From: Niallia taxi
GTDB taxonomy: Bacteria > Bacillota > Bacilli > Bacillales > Cytobacillaceae
Direction: 5' to 3'
Assembly: GCF_004005475.1 (NCBI RefSeq)
Contig: NZ_RZTZ01000004.1
Location: 248,001-312,000 of the forward strand
DNA length: 64,000 nt
Shown: in pieces, positions 8,648-17,546 of the stretch
Position numbering within the stretch: position 1 is the first letter of the stretch
How the letters are laid out: the number at the start of each line of letters is the position of its first letter
Notes under the pieces: generated by a model
The model's database searches: none
Told to the model about the DNA's origin: nothing
The model's input: the letters and a program-made list of their open reading frames with translations, nothing else
Program-made: the position numbers and the translations under genes

Positions 8648-9013
8648 CTAACAGGTCAGCATAATTGTAATAAGTTTTCCTTTGTAGTTAGGGAACATGA
8701 TTAACCTCCAATTTAAGCATCTTTTTTTATAATTTGCTTTAAGAGAAATTTTATACCTTTCAGGATTTATAACCCTAAGGCGTTGGTAATGCATAATAAG
8801 TTTTGCTTTTATTGATTGTTGATCCATCAAGGAGTAATATTGGTGTACCTTAAAGCTGTGCCCTTTTCGACATGAATAAATAAAATAGAATGAAAAGCCT
8901 AACTCAGTTGAGTAAGGTTTTTTACTTACTTTTCGTTTAATGAAAGGGTGATAACTTATATACAGGTATATAAAAAAACTTATAAGGACACAAATGAAGA
9001 ACAATTTTCTCAT
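8648..9013 (-). CDS. doubtful hypothetical protein with N-terminal membrane helix
   Basis: A 121-codon frame beginning MRKLFFICVLISFFIYLYIS, then a very basic, Tyr/Lys-rich body. There is no ribosome site before the ATG and no recognisable family. The composition could be a by-product of AT-rich DNA, though no competing frame exists here. Treat it as a weak call. Confidence 0.25.
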   Translation of the reverse strand: MRKLFFICVLISFFIYLYISYHPFIKRKVSKKPYSTELGFSFYFIYSCRKGHSFKVHQYYSLMDQQSIKAKLIMHYQRLRVINPERYKISLKANYKKRCLNWRLIMFPNYKGKLITIMLTC

Positions 9014-9109
9014 GATTCTATGTAAGAAGTAATTTTATAAGGGAGTAGTCTTCACCAAAGTTTCAAATAATAGTATAAAGCTTACTATTTATCCTAGAGG
9101 AGTTTGGAA

Positions 9110-10300
9110 ATGAACTTTTTAAAATGTATTTTACTACTATGTCTCTTACTCCTTTTAACTGGTTGCTGGGACAGGAATGAACTCGCGAAGACTTCTATTG
9201 TTACAGGCATGGCAGTTGATAAAGGGGAGTCATTTAAATATAAGCTTACTATTGAAACTACAGAGGCAAGAGAGATGACGGCTCTAACAGCAACTGGTTT
9301 AGCCTCATCGAATGTTGCTTCTTTAGAAGGGAATACAATCGGGGAACTTGTTTCTAAATTTAACGTTGTAAATGCAACTATTCCAATATATTCTCATATG
9401 AGAGTTTTAGTTATTAGTGAAGAACTGGCCAAGGATGGAATGTTAGATTTTATGGATTTTTTTGATCGAAATCGCCAAATTAGAGATGACTTTCTTATCG
9501 TTATTGCAAGAACAGGAAAAGCAGGCGATATTTTGAACGTAAATAATATGTATAAAAAAAGTCCTTCGCTTAAATTATTTACTCAATTAACTACAATGCA
9601 AAAGGACTGGGGAGGAGCTCCAGATATTAAGTTAAATGATTATACTCGAATTTATAATTCAGAAGGACAGGCTCCAGTGCTACCTGCAGTCCAATTAATT
9701 GGGGATCCCAAAAAGGGGGGGAATATTGAAAATTTAAAAAGTGAAGCCCCTGATAATCAAGTAAAGGTAAATTCTTTGGCAGCATTTAAAAATGGAAAGC
9801 TAGCAGGGTATGCATCACTATATGAAGTACGCGATTTACTCTTTGTCCAAGGTAAAATAAAAAGTACATCTATTGACGCCAAATGTGTAGATGAGAAAAA
9901 AAAGTTTGAATATCGTGTAACCCATTCTACTACTAAGATTACTGCTAAAGAGGTAAAAGGTATACCGAATTTTTACATAAAGATAAAGACAGAAGGAATA
10001 CTGGATGGTACTGAATGTTTAACAAAGTTAGGTAATGCAGGTGCATTCGAAAGCTTTGAATTATCAATAAATAAAACAATGGAAAAAGAGATAAAAGAAT
10101 TTATAAAAAAAACGAAAGAAGAGTTTAACGCGGATATCTTTGGATTAGGTGACTTATTAAGAGAACAGGATTATAAAAACTTCAAAAAATATAAAGATAC
10201 TTGGGATGATGGATATGCAAAAGCGAAAATGCATGTTGATTTCAATTCAGAAATTAAAAGAAGCGGATTAAGAAAAGAACGTTATATAGAGAATAAATAA
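9110..10300 (+). CDS. Ger(x)C family spore germination lipoprotein (orphan C subunit)
   Basis: A 396-residue lipoprotein. The signal peptide ends in lipobox LTGC (Cys19), followed by WDRNELAKTSIVTGMAVDKG, the characteristic N-terminus of GerAC/GerKC proteins, and the family-length C-terminal domain. C subunits sit on the outer face of the inner spore membrane and work with A and B subunits as nutrient receptors. The ATG is chosen seven bases after AGAGGAG. No gerA- or gerB-type gene adjoins it, which is unusual because the three subunits normally form one operon. It may pair with subunits encoded elsewhere or with YndDEF-like paralogues. Confidence 0.9.
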   Translation: MNFLKCILLLCLLLLLTGCWDRNELAKTSIVTGMAVDKGESFKYKLTIETTEAREMTALTATGLASSNVASLEGNTIGELVSKFNVVNATIPIYSHMRVLVISEELAKDGMLDFMDFFDRNRQIRDDFLIVIARTGKAGDILNVNNMYKKSPSLKLFTQLTTMQKDWGGAPDIKLNDYTRIYNSEGQAPVLPAVQLIGDPKKGGNIENLKSEAPDNQVKVNSLAAFKNGKLAGYASLYEVRDLLFVQGKIKSTSIDAKCVDEKKKFEYRVTHSTTKITAKEVKGIPNFYIKIKTEGILDGTECLTKLGNAGAFESFELSINKTMEKEIKEFIKKTKEEFNADIFGLGDLLREQDYKNFKKYKDTWDDGYAKAKMHVDFNSEIKRSGLRKERYIENK

Positions 10301-10465
10301 AGTATATATTATTTTTGGGGAATAATTACATCATGAGTTTTTAATAGAAGGAAAGGGTGACTTTCTGATTGCTATCAAAGATTCATCCAAAAGTTATGAT
10401 AAGTATATAAAAAAAACAAAGAGGACCCTTCATTTTTGTGTGAAGGTAAGAGGTAGTTTAAATAC

Positions 10466-11413
10466 ATGAAAAAAATTCTAAAAGAATATCAGTTCTACGA
10501 TAGCTTTAATGAGCTTGCTATAGACATTCTTGCATTAGCAAAAGAGATATTACCCGAGGGGTTTTTGTTCTTAAGTGCATTTACAGATAAGGAACAGCAC
10601 ATCTTAAAAGTTGCTGAAAATAAGGAGGAAATTCATATAAATGAAGGAGCCATTATTCCGCTCCAATCCGCAATTTGTACAAGGATTAATTTTACCGAGG
10701 GAAAGGCTTTAGTTTATGAAGATATAAGCAAAGAAGAGAGTTTAGGGGATATAAAAAATACTTATCAATCGACAAATGTAAATGCTTATTTGGGCGTACC
10801 GGTAATTCTAAGAAATGGAGAAGTCTTTGGAACCATATGTGCCGTTCAGGAGAGTGCTACAACGTTTAACAGTAATAGCATAAAGTTAATCGAAAAGCTG
10901 GCAAAAATGTTTTCGTACTACTTAGAATTAGAAAGTATGGCTTACAGAGACCATTTAACTGGTTGTTATAACAGATATTTTCTGGAAAGATTTTTTAATC
11001 AATATACAAAAAAAGAGGGAACCATTTTCTTTATGGATTTAGATGGTTTTAAAAAGATTAACGATCAGCTAGGACATGAGGCTGGCGATTTTGTCTTAAA
11101 GGAAGTTTCACTAAGAATAGAAAATGTCATTCAGCAGAGCACGCTAAATGGGGCTGTCTTTCGTTTAGGCGGGGATGAGTTTATTGTTAATTTAAGTAAT
11201 ATTAACAAAGAAACTGTAGAAGATATAGCCAATGCGCTTATTCGGAACTTATCCTCTTGGGATTTTCACATAAAGGATTTCCGCTTATCCGTAAGCATCG
11301 GCATAGTTACATATTCAAGGGAAAAGCAATCGCTCGATGACCTGTTAAAAAAAGCCGATAATGCTTTATATCGGGCAAAAGCAAGTGGTAAAAATACATA
11401 TCGGTACTTTTAA
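10466..11413 (+). CDS. GAF-GGDEF diguanylate cyclase
   Basis: 315 residues: an N-terminal GAF sensor domain (about 15-150, with NVNAYLGVPVILRNGEVFGT typical of GAF), then a GGDEF domain (about 157-315) with intact signature GGDEF at 235-239, DLDGFKKIND and the GIVTYS/DALYRAK end block. It should make cyclic-di-GMP from GTP in the cytoplasm. The allosteric I-site RxxD five residues before GGDEF is absent (TLNG occupies it), so product inhibition by the classic route is unlikely. Monocistronic; a small hairpin lies just upstream of the start. Confidence 0.9.
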   Translation: MKKILKEYQFYDSFNELAIDILALAKEILPEGFLFLSAFTDKEQHILKVAENKEEIHINEGAIIPLQSAICTRINFTEGKALVYEDISKEESLGDIKNTYQSTNVNAYLGVPVILRNGEVFGTICAVQESATTFNSNSIKLIEKLAKMFSYYLELESMAYRDHLTGCYNRYFLERFFNQYTKKEGTIFFMDLDGFKKINDQLGHEAGDFVLKEVSLRIENVIQQSTLNGAVFRLGGDEFIVNLSNINKETVEDIANALIRNLSSWDFHIKDFRLSVSIGIVTYSREKQSLDDLLKKADNALYRAKASGKNTYRYF

Positions 11414-11817
11414 CTTTTTATATTCAAATGTTTCTATGACTTGCTCGGAAAAAGTCCCTGTTTGGGGGCTTATTTCGCTTGGGTTTTTTCGTAAGTCATT
11501 TTCTGAGGAGCCGTATAACATATATTTCTCCCTTGATTAGATTAGTATATGGGAGACTAATCCTAAAGTAAGTGTAAGACATAAAATTTTTAAGGAACCT
11601 GTATTACTATCGTATCATCAATATATAATAAATGAAAAACTAGCTTACGGATTGAAACAGGACAGCAATCCTGTAAATAAAGACCAGTCTGCTTTCACAA
11701 ACAGGACAGGATTATAGATGGCGGAGTTTAAAACAGCCACTTACTATAGAATCATTAGTCTGATACAATAGTTATGTAACTTTTTATCGGATTTTTTATT
11801 GTAATAGTTTTTGATTC
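11414..11817. other. intergenic region, nothing recognised
   Basis: No coding frame, riboswitch or clear terminator. GACTTGCTCGG and a later partly complementary CGTAAGTC bracket a G-rich segment just after the diguanylate cyclase stop and could form an imperfect hairpin. Confidence 0.35.
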
Positions 11818-12240
11818 ATGGAGAGTGAAATAAAGAAAAGGTTTTTAACTGCAACACTATCTGTTATCTTATTTGCAATTATATATTCTTGTATTTTCTA
11901 TACACCCGATTTTGGTTTCTTTTGGTCCATTTTATTTGCTTCTATTTTTGCAAGTCCTATTTATTACTTTATAGGAATACCGATATCACTCCTGATTGAT
12001 ATTGGTATGAAAAACATAGAAATCAAATCAAAAAAGGTGAAATATCATCTCTCTTTTGGAATGTATTCAATAGCTGGTATTCTTGCTGGTGTAACATTTT
12101 TCATTATTTCGACTCAATCTTTCCTTATTAAAGAGATTATTATATTTTCTACCATAGGAATCATTGCATCAAATATTTATTTTCATGTATCATTGATGTT
12201 ATCTAAAGTGAAATTAAATCAATATAAAATGTATACTTAA
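11818..12240 (+). CDS. four-helix membrane protein of unknown function
   Basis: A 140-residue polytopic protein: a short charged N-terminus (MESEIKKRF), then helices at about 9-27, 34-60, 80-100 and 108-130, and a basic tail. I do not recognise a named family. The segments YTPDFGFFWSILFAS and GIIASNIYFHVSLMLSK look conserved rather than random. There is no good ribosome site before the ATG, so the exact start is uncertain. Monocistronic. Confidence 0.55.
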   Translation: MESEIKKRFLTATLSVILFAIIYSCIFYTPDFGFFWSILFASIFASPIYYFIGIPISLLIDIGMKNIEIKSKKVKYHLSFGMYSIAGILAGVTFFIISTQSFLIKEIIIFSTIGIIASNIYFHVSLMLSKVKLNQYKMYT

Positions 12241-12628
12241 GACAGCTGCAATTATGTAGCAGTTTTTAGGTAGTTAGGGTCTGAAAATGAATAAAATTTT
12301 CGCTTTCCATCTCATTCACTGTTATGTATATTTCAATGCGTTAGTTACAAATCAAGATTATAAATAAACCGGCATTATCTAAAGTGGCGAAAAATGCATT
12401 TTTATCTAGAATATTTTTTGTCTTTAATGTATGTTTGTTTTAGTTGATTATTAAATCCGATGAAAGGGTATATTTTTTATGAAAATAAAATAACTTCTCG
12501 TTTTGTAACGATTCTTTTTACGTTTTAAGCAATAGTGAATTTTTAATCATGATGCGAGGAGTTTGACGTTATACTATTTCTTTGTTATAATAAACTGTTT
12601 TAATAAATGGAGGAGGCACATTATATTA
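12241..12628. other. intergenic region
   Basis: It begins with a weak CTGC/GCAG hairpin plus T run just after the preceding stop, a possible terminator. The rest is AT-rich leader for the S1-domain gene with no recognised element. Confidence 0.4.
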
Positions 12629-13084
12629 ATGTCAACAATTGAAGTAGGTAGTAAATTACAAGGTAAAGTAACTGGTATCACTAATTTTGGAGCATTCGTT
12701 GAATTACCCGGAGGAAAAACAGGTCTAGTGCATATCAGTGAGGTTGCTGATAACTATGTAAAAGATGTTAATGATCATCTTAAAATTGGTGATATGGTTG
12801 AAGTTAAGGTTTTAAGTGAAAAAGAAGGAAAGCTTGCTTTATCCATTAAGCAAACTGTAGATAGACCAGAAAGACCTGAAAGACCAGAAAGAACTTCGTT
12901 TTCTAAACCACGTCCACGTCCAACTAACGGAAGAGGCAATGATCGTTCTAAAGGGAATTTCAAACCAAAAGAAACATTTGAAGATAAGATTTCTCAATTC
13001 TTAAAGAGTAGTGAGGAGAGCTTATCAACTATTAAACGTAATGCGGAAGGTAAAAGAGGGGGAAGAGGAGGAAGACGTGGATAA
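12629..13084 (+). CDS. S1-domain RNA-binding protein, YabR-like
   Basis: 151 residues: an N-terminal S1 OB-fold (about 5-72, starting STIEVGSKLQGKVTGITNFG and including GLVHISEVADNYVKDV), then an Arg/Pro-rich linker with three RPE repeats, and a basic tail ending GKRGGRGGRRG. It closely resembles B. subtilis YabR, but that gene lies between divIC and spoIIE, whereas here it is isolated, so it may be a second copy. The ATG is used because GGAGGAGG precedes it by 12 bases and the S1 domain starts at once. Probable role: binding RNA or ribosomes. Confidence 0.85.
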   Translation: MSTIEVGSKLQGKVTGITNFGAFVELPGGKTGLVHISEVADNYVKDVNDHLKIGDMVEVKVLSEKEGKLALSIKQTVDRPERPERPERTSFSKPRPRPTNGRGNDRSKGNFKPKETFEDKISQFLKSSEESLSTIKRNAEGKRGGRGGRRG

Positions 13085-13505
13085 GCTTGTTACGGTTTAT
13101 TCACTATTCTTTTAAAGTGAACTATTCATCCTAAATGCCTTTTGTAGGTTTAAGAACAAGTTAAACCTGCTAAATGTTACTAAACAAACTAGATACTTGT
13201 AAAAATAAGAAATGAAAAGGTGTATAACCAACCGCTGACTGGTAGTACACCTTTTTTTGCTTGGAAAAGTAAAGGTTTTTCTTTTTTAGGGAGAGTTGAG
13301 CAATAAATAAGATGGAGATTCACAACATAGTAAGAAAACAAAAACTTTTATAATCCAATCAGTTCAAGTCAACGAAAATTAATTGTCTGCAAATGACTAA
13401 AAACATCAGAAATTGAACAAGTTCCGTATCCACATAGGCAAGTGTTAACAAATACCAACTTTTATGTGAATAGCTGCCTGACTCCTTAGTAAATTAATCA
13501 TCTAT
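13085..13505. other. intergenic region between convergent genes
   Basis: Holds the terminator of the S1-domain gene. The remainder, about 240 bases before the XRE gene stop codon, shows no coding frame or named element. Confidence 0.4.
13215..13258 (+). terminator. intrinsic terminator of the S1-domain gene
   Basis: Outer stem AAAAGGTGTA/TACACCTTTT with a second inner pairing ACCA/TGGT, followed by seven T residues. Confidence 0.75.
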
Positions 13506-13919
13506 CTAATCATATTGTTGATTAGCTTCTTTGCGGCAACTTACATCATTAATTGTTTCCACTCTATTTCCTAACAACATTTCCAATAGTACCTTCACGT
13601 TTTCTTTATCTTTATATGTTAACTCAACTCCTCTATAGTTAATAAGTTCTTGTGAAAGAATCCAATCTATATCTGTTGGGAACCTTGTTGTTTCATCTTT
13701 TTTTGAACATCCTAATAGATAATCAGTTGTAGTATCAAAAACTTCCGCCATCTTAGGTAATAATTCCATTGGCGGTAGACGAAGTTGAGACTCGTATCCA
13801 GAATACATAGATGCTCCTATGTCTATCTTTTCAGCTGTATATTTGATAGTCCAATCCCTTTTGAGCCGAAGTTCTTTAAGACGATTTACAAGCTCTTCCG
13901 CAAATTGTTTGTTTTTCAT
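13506..13919 (-). CDS. XRE-family transcriptional regulator
   Basis: 137 residues. A helix-turn-helix of the Cro/CI type covers about 10-68 (LKELRLKRDWTIKYTAEKI, GYESQLRLPPMELLPKMAEV, DYLLG end), followed by a short helical C-terminal segment (DIDWILSQELINYRGVELTY) resembling the oligomerisation tails of Bacillus phage or ICE-type repressors. GAGGGGG lies 6 nt before the ATG. No integrase, excisionase or phage genes lie nearby, so it reads as a stand-alone regulator. Target unknown. Confidence 0.8.
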   Translation of the reverse strand: MKNKQFAEELVNRLKELRLKRDWTIKYTAEKIDIGASMYSGYESQLRLPPMELLPKMAEVFDTTTDYLLGCSKKDETTRFPTDIDWILSQELINYRGVELTYKDKENVKVLLEMLLGNRVETINDVSCRKEANQQYD

Positions 13920-14260
13920 GTTGTCCCCCTCTAAAAGTTCTTAATTGAGAATTTTTTAGAATATTATAACAGGTTAAATTTCATACATAATTTAACGCTT
14001 CACAGAACTAAATATTTATTTCTTGAAGTTAATTATTCGAATTTATGATAAAAGTGGAAGCAGATAAACTTTCTCGTCCAATCTTAAACTGAAACGGCTA
14101 AGGCAGATCACGTTTGAATAATTTGTATAATAGTTAACTCGTATTGTTTACTTATATATTTGAGTCCCACTGCTAGTAGTGATGACCTTTGTCCATCTTT
14201 TATCCATGAAACTATTTTGTTAGTGGATCGTATACATTAATTGGAAAGGGAGTGAAACAT
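13920..14260. other. divergent intergenic region
   Basis: Contains the promoters of the XRE gene (minus) and of the lipoprotein gene (plus). No named element or coding frame seen. Confidence 0.4.
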
Positions 14261-14749
14261 ATGAAGAAATGGGTAGGAATTATATTAGTTTTATTCATTA
14301 TCAGTTTAGTGGGCTGTAGCAAAACCGAGGAAATTAAAGATGAGGATGTCCTTTCTTTACTAAAGGAATATAAAACAGAGCAATACAAGATAGAAGACCC
14401 TAAAGTAACGCCAACAGGAGATGAAATTGCAACAAGGGTTAAAGAATATCTTACTGAGGATGCTTTAGAAGACCAAGAAGCAAACAGAACTTTTCAATTG
14501 GCTCCAGACCTTACAAAGAATACTAATCATTCTATTGAGTTAACAAATGCTGATATAAGCAAAAAGAAAGAAAATGATGATGGTACAGTAATCTATACAT
14601 ACAATTTATCTTTAAAATTAACAGATATAAAGAATTCCTCCAGTGAGAATGTTGAGAAAAAAGGGGAAATAACCGTTTCAAATGAAAATGAACTAGTTAT
14701 CACAAAAGATTGGCAAGAGACTTCAACATTCGAAGATCAAGTATTTTAA
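14261..14749 (+). CDS. lipoprotein of unknown function
   Basis: 162 residues with a clear lipoprotein signal: KK start, hydrophobic core, lipobox LVGC with Cys19. The mature part is acidic and Thr/Lys-rich and shows beta-strand alternation (GTVIYTYNLSLKLTDI). GGAAAGGGAG lies 8 nt before the ATG; an upstream in-frame GTG overlaps this site and is rejected. No family recognised. It ends at a terminator shared with the convergent SDR gene. Confidence 0.75.
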   Translation: MKKWVGIILVLFIISLVGCSKTEEIKDEDVLSLLKEYKTEQYKIEDPKVTPTGDEIATRVKEYLTEDALEDQEANRTFQLAPDLTKNTNHSIELTNADISKKKENDDGTVIYTYNLSLKLTDIKNSSSENVEKKGEITVSNENELVITKDWQETSTFEDQVF

Positions 14750-14834
14750 ATAATCAAGCGTGATTAATAATAAGAGCTTGTATTAACAGTTGAACTTGTT
14801 TAGTGGTTAATTATGAGTAAAACATTCGTCCAAC

Positions 14835-14870
14835 AAGAAAAACAAGCTGTAGAGAAAGCTTGTTTTTCTT
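14835..14870. terminator. bidirectional intrinsic terminator
   Basis: 13-bp perfect arms AAGAAAAACAAGC/GCTTGTTTTTCTT around a 10-nt loop, between convergent genes. T-rich or A-rich flanks serve both strands. Confidence 0.85.
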
Positions 14871-14872
14871 AA

Positions 14873-15715
14873 TTATAAAGGCAAATATTCCTTTTCATAT
14901 ATAGATTGTACCTGCATAAGTACTTGGTCTGCGTGCTGTTTAAATGGAAATACCGAAGGCTTTCCTTTTGAGAAATACAATCCCGCGTCTTCAGGTGAAC
15001 TTTCTAATCCGGCGTATAATCGGCTTGCACCAACACTTGGATGGGGACCAAATAATTTAATGAACGGCTGGATAAGCAGCGGCAATCCACCATTTCTGCC
15101 TTTTCGCATGGTATTGTTATTTCCTGGATCAATGCTGACAGTTGTTATGCCTTCTTGTCTTAGTTTTGGTGCAAATGCATGTGTCCACAACGTGATTGCT
15201 AGCTTCGTAGTTGCATATGGACCAATTAATTTCTGAAATTTAGACGGATTCGCCAACTCCTCCGCTACAAAGGACTTCTTCATTTTAAATGCGTCTGAAC
15301 TAGTCTGTATAACTATCCCGTGCTCGCCTTGTTTCAAAAGATCAAGCAATTCCATTGTGATGATATAGGGAACCACTGTTTGGATTTCATAATGCAGCTC
15401 ACGTCCTTGCGGGGAAAAGAGAAGACTAGGGAAACTGCCTCCAGCATTATTGAAGAGAGCATCTAGCTTCGCTTCATTCTTCTTAATTTGCATCAATGCA
15501 GATTTAATTTTTGCGAAATCAGATAAATCGGCACGATAAATGCGGATGCTTCCGTGGCGGATTTTTTGGTGGATATTAAGCTCCTCCTGTGGGAATTCGG
15601 AGCGAATTAAAGCAGCTACCTCCCACCCGTTTTCCATTAATTTTTTCGTCAGCTCAAGTCCAATTCCGCTGTTTGCCCCTGTAACAAGTGCTGTTTTTCT
15701 TTTTGAAATGATCAT
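14873..15715 (-). CDS. short-chain dehydrogenase/reductase (SDR)
   Basis: 280 residues, classical SDR: cofactor loop TGANSGIG (12-19), NNAG (89-92), active-site Ser near 139-140 and Tyr167-xxx-Lys171 in YATTK. The extended C-terminal region and retinol-dehydrogenase/WWOX-like spacing (DPGNNNTMRKG) suggest a lipophilic or aldehyde substrate, but this is inference. It faces the merR-type gene across a 131-bp region in which each promoter carries the same MerR-type dyad, so it is almost certainly the regulator's target. Confidence 0.85.
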   Translation of the reverse strand: MIISKRKTALVTGANSGIGLELTKKLMENGWEVAALIRSEFPQEELNIHQKIRHGSIRIYRADLSDFAKIKSALMQIKKNEAKLDALFNNAGGSFPSLLFSPQGRELHYEIQTVVPYIITMELLDLLKQGEHGIVIQTSSDAFKMKKSFVAEELANPSKFQKLIGPYATTKLAITLWTHAFAPKLRQEGITTVSIDPGNNNTMRKGRNGGLPLLIQPFIKLFGPHPSVGASRLYAGLESSPEDAGLYFSKGKPSVFPFKQHADQVLMQVQSIYEKEYLPL

Positions 15716-15744
15716 TTTATAGCCTCCTATTTGTGAATGAATGT

Positions 15745-15775
15745 AGTATAGAACATGGAGTTAACTTCAGGTCAA
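15745..15775 (-). promoter_or_regulatory. MerR-type promoter/operator of the SDR gene
   Basis: On the minus strand: -35 TTGACC, exactly 19 bp, then -10 TATACT. The spacer carries the dyad GAAGTTAACTCC. A 19-bp spacer with a central palindrome is the hallmark of promoters that MerR proteins activate by DNA distortion. Confidence 0.8.
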
Positions 15776-15790
15776 TAAAAAGATTTCTGC

Positions 15791-15821
15791 TTGACCTGGA
15801 GTCAACTCCATGTTTTATAAT
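15791..15821 (+). promoter_or_regulatory. MerR-type promoter/operator of the regulator gene
   Basis: -35 TTGACC, exactly 19 bp, -10 TATAAT. The spacer carries the near-perfect palindrome TGGAGTCAACTCCA. It is the mirror partner of the SDR promoter, implying autoregulation. Confidence 0.8.
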
Positions 15822-15846
15822 TGCATTATAAAAAGGAGACAAACGT

Positions 15847-16206
15847 ATGTATACAATTAAACAGGCAAGTACGCTTACCAAATTAAGCATTGATACGATT
15901 AGATATTATGAAAAAGCCGGGTTACTTCCCAAGATAAAACGGCTGCCTAATAAACATCGAGTCTTTATACAACCTGACATTGAACGGCTGCAAATGATTA
16001 CCTGCATGAAAAAAGCAAATCTTAGTTTAGATGAAGTGAAATTATATCTTGATATTGCAAAAACTAGTAATATGAGTCCTGAAATGGTAGCTGGAATGCA
16101 CCAGCATAAGGAAAAAGTAAAAAATCAAATGGCTCAGTTACAGACTGTTTTAGATTTTATTGATGAAAAATTAGCTGAAGGAACATGGCTTAAGAGGAAA
16201 GCATAA
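15847..16206 (+). CDS. MerR-family transcriptional regulator
   Basis: 119 residues: winged helix (YTIKQASTLTKLSIDTIRYYEKAGLLP) at 2-70, then a coiled-coil dimerisation helix (HQHKEKVKNQMAQLQTVLDF). The metal-site Cys pattern of MerR, CueR or ZntR is absent (the only Cys, in ITCMKKANLSL, belongs to the DNA-binding region), so a small-molecule, stress or aldehyde ligand is more likely; AdhR/NmlR-like members have this size and often control SDR or alcohol-dehydrogenase genes. It should bind the two 19-bp-spacer operators upstream of itself. Confidence 0.85.
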   Translation: MYTIKQASTLTKLSIDTIRYYEKAGLLPKIKRLPNKHRVFIQPDIERLQMITCMKKANLSLDEVKLYLDIAKTSNMSPEMVAGMHQHKEKVKNQMAQLQTVLDFIDEKLAEGTWLKRKA

Positions 16207-16414
16207 TATTGTTGCCTCAAGTTACTTTTGATGTGGTTTGGCTGGAAGTAGAACTATCTCTAGAAAGACCAGCTTAATAGGTACATAACCTGCTTTACTT
16301 CCTAAGATGTCCTATGTTAAGGTGAAAGTAATAAGAAAATTTTATATTATTTGGGGTCCTACCAGACTTTCCTTAGTCACCTTCCCTTTATAATCGGGAA
16401 GGGGGATACTATAA

Positions 16415-16638
16415 ATGTCTTTAGAGTATACAAAAACGATGCTGCAAACATTAAAGCAGTATCATACATCTGAGATTCACATGATTATTAATGGTAGTGA
16501 TGATAAACCATTACTTTTAATATGTTTTAAAGATGTTGTTACGAACTAAAAAGTTTAAATACCTCCGTTGTTGAAATTTGTGACGACGTTAACTCTACAA
16601 TTTTTACAATTAATAAGCTAACGAATGTAGTTATATAA
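16415..16638 (+). pseudogene. small hypothetical gene broken by one frameshift
   Basis: An ATG after a GAAGGGGG site opens a frame reading MSLEYTKTMLQTLKQYHTSE through LLLICFKDVVT, then stops at 16547. If one base is restored in the ACGAAC region, the protein runs on as ELKSLNTSVVEICDDVN to a TAA at 16638, about 75 residues in all, ending four bases before a strong terminator. Ribosome site, body and terminator thus all fit one gene with a single one-base deletion. Either a recent pseudogene or a sequencing error. Family not recognised. Confidence 0.6.
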
Positions 16639-16641
16639 ACT

Positions 16642-16672
16642 AAGGGTGTGCCGGAAATGGTACACCCTTTTT
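16642..16672 (+). terminator. intrinsic terminator
   Basis: Stem AAGGGTGTG/TACACCCTT with one G-T pair, loop of about 10 nt, then a T run. Confidence 0.8.
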
Positions 16673-16889
16673 ATCAGCCAGTTACAATAATGGAGGTTAC
16701 CTGCGAATATAACATCTGGTTCAGGATATTGCAATTTATAGCTATAGAACCAAGGTTTCCCTTTGTACCACTGATTTAATATAATTAAAGAAGTGTAAAC
16801 CTTTATTCAATTCAACTATCCGCATGACTGATTATGAGTTATACCGTAAAAAGCTCACTATATTACTTTGAAAATGGAGGTAGTAGTCA

Positions 16890-17513
16890 GTGGAAAATTC
16901 AAAAAGACTTGGTAAAATCGTAATACTCAATGGAACTCCAAGGTCGGGGAAATCAAGCATAGCAGCGATTATCCAAAACTCCTTTGAAGGAGTCTGGATG
17001 AATTTGGGTGTTGATAACTTCATGAAAATGACTCCAGAGCGTTATCAACCAGGGATTGGATTAAGACCTGGGGGAGAGCGTCCTGATCTTGAGCCGCTTA
17101 TTGATACTTTGTATCAAGCTATGTATAAGTCTATAGCTGCACATAGCCAATTAGGGCTTAATGTTGTCGTTGATGTTGGGCACCATGATTATTATGCAAC
17201 TAGTAGAGGGATTCTGGATAAATGTGCTAAGATTTTGAAGCACCTTCCTGTATTATTTATAGGTGTTAAATGTAATGTGAATGTTATCATGGAACGAAGA
17301 ATGGCAACTTGGGGTACTGGTTATACAGAAGCTGGCGCTGTGCCAGAAGCGGTAAACCGATGGCAGGATTCTGTTCACGTGCCTGGTATTTATGATATGG
17401 AACTGGATACATCGATATTAAGCTCGGAAGAATGTGCTTCTGCAATCGGTGCGTGTTTGGAAAAAAATCCAAATGGAACAGCATTTAAGAAAATTGCAGA
17501 AATGAACTGTTAA
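16890..17513 (+). CDS. chloramphenicol phosphotransferase-like P-loop kinase
   Basis: 207 residues. The N-terminus GKIVILNGTPRSGKSSIAAI has a Walker A motif GTPRSGKS (15-22); LGVDNFMKMTP follows with Asp42 in the position of the catalytic base of Streptomyces CPT. Later blocks LFIGVKCNVNVIMERR and VHVPGIYDMELDTS match the CPT layout (VGVRC..., Y-D-x-E-V-D-T). Family members phosphorylate small hydroxylated molecules. GTG start nine bases after ATGGAGG. Chloramphenicol itself as substrate is only one possibility. Next gene 33 bases on. Confidence 0.75.
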   Translation: MENSKRLGKIVILNGTPRSGKSSIAAIIQNSFEGVWMNLGVDNFMKMTPERYQPGIGLRPGGERPDLEPLIDTLYQAMYKSIAAHSQLGLNVVVDVGHHDYYATSRGILDKCAKILKHLPVLFIGVKCNVNVIMERRMATWGTGYTEAGAVPEAVNRWQDSVHVPGIYDMELDTSILSSEECASAIGACLEKNPNGTAFKKIAEMNC

Positions 17514-17546
17514 GAAATCGAATAAAGCTGTTATTCCTTAAAAAAA

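Noticed and set aside
13506-13919. XRE repressor as part of a prophage or ICE
   Set aside because: No integrase, excisionase, structural or conjugation genes and no attachment-site repeats nearby.
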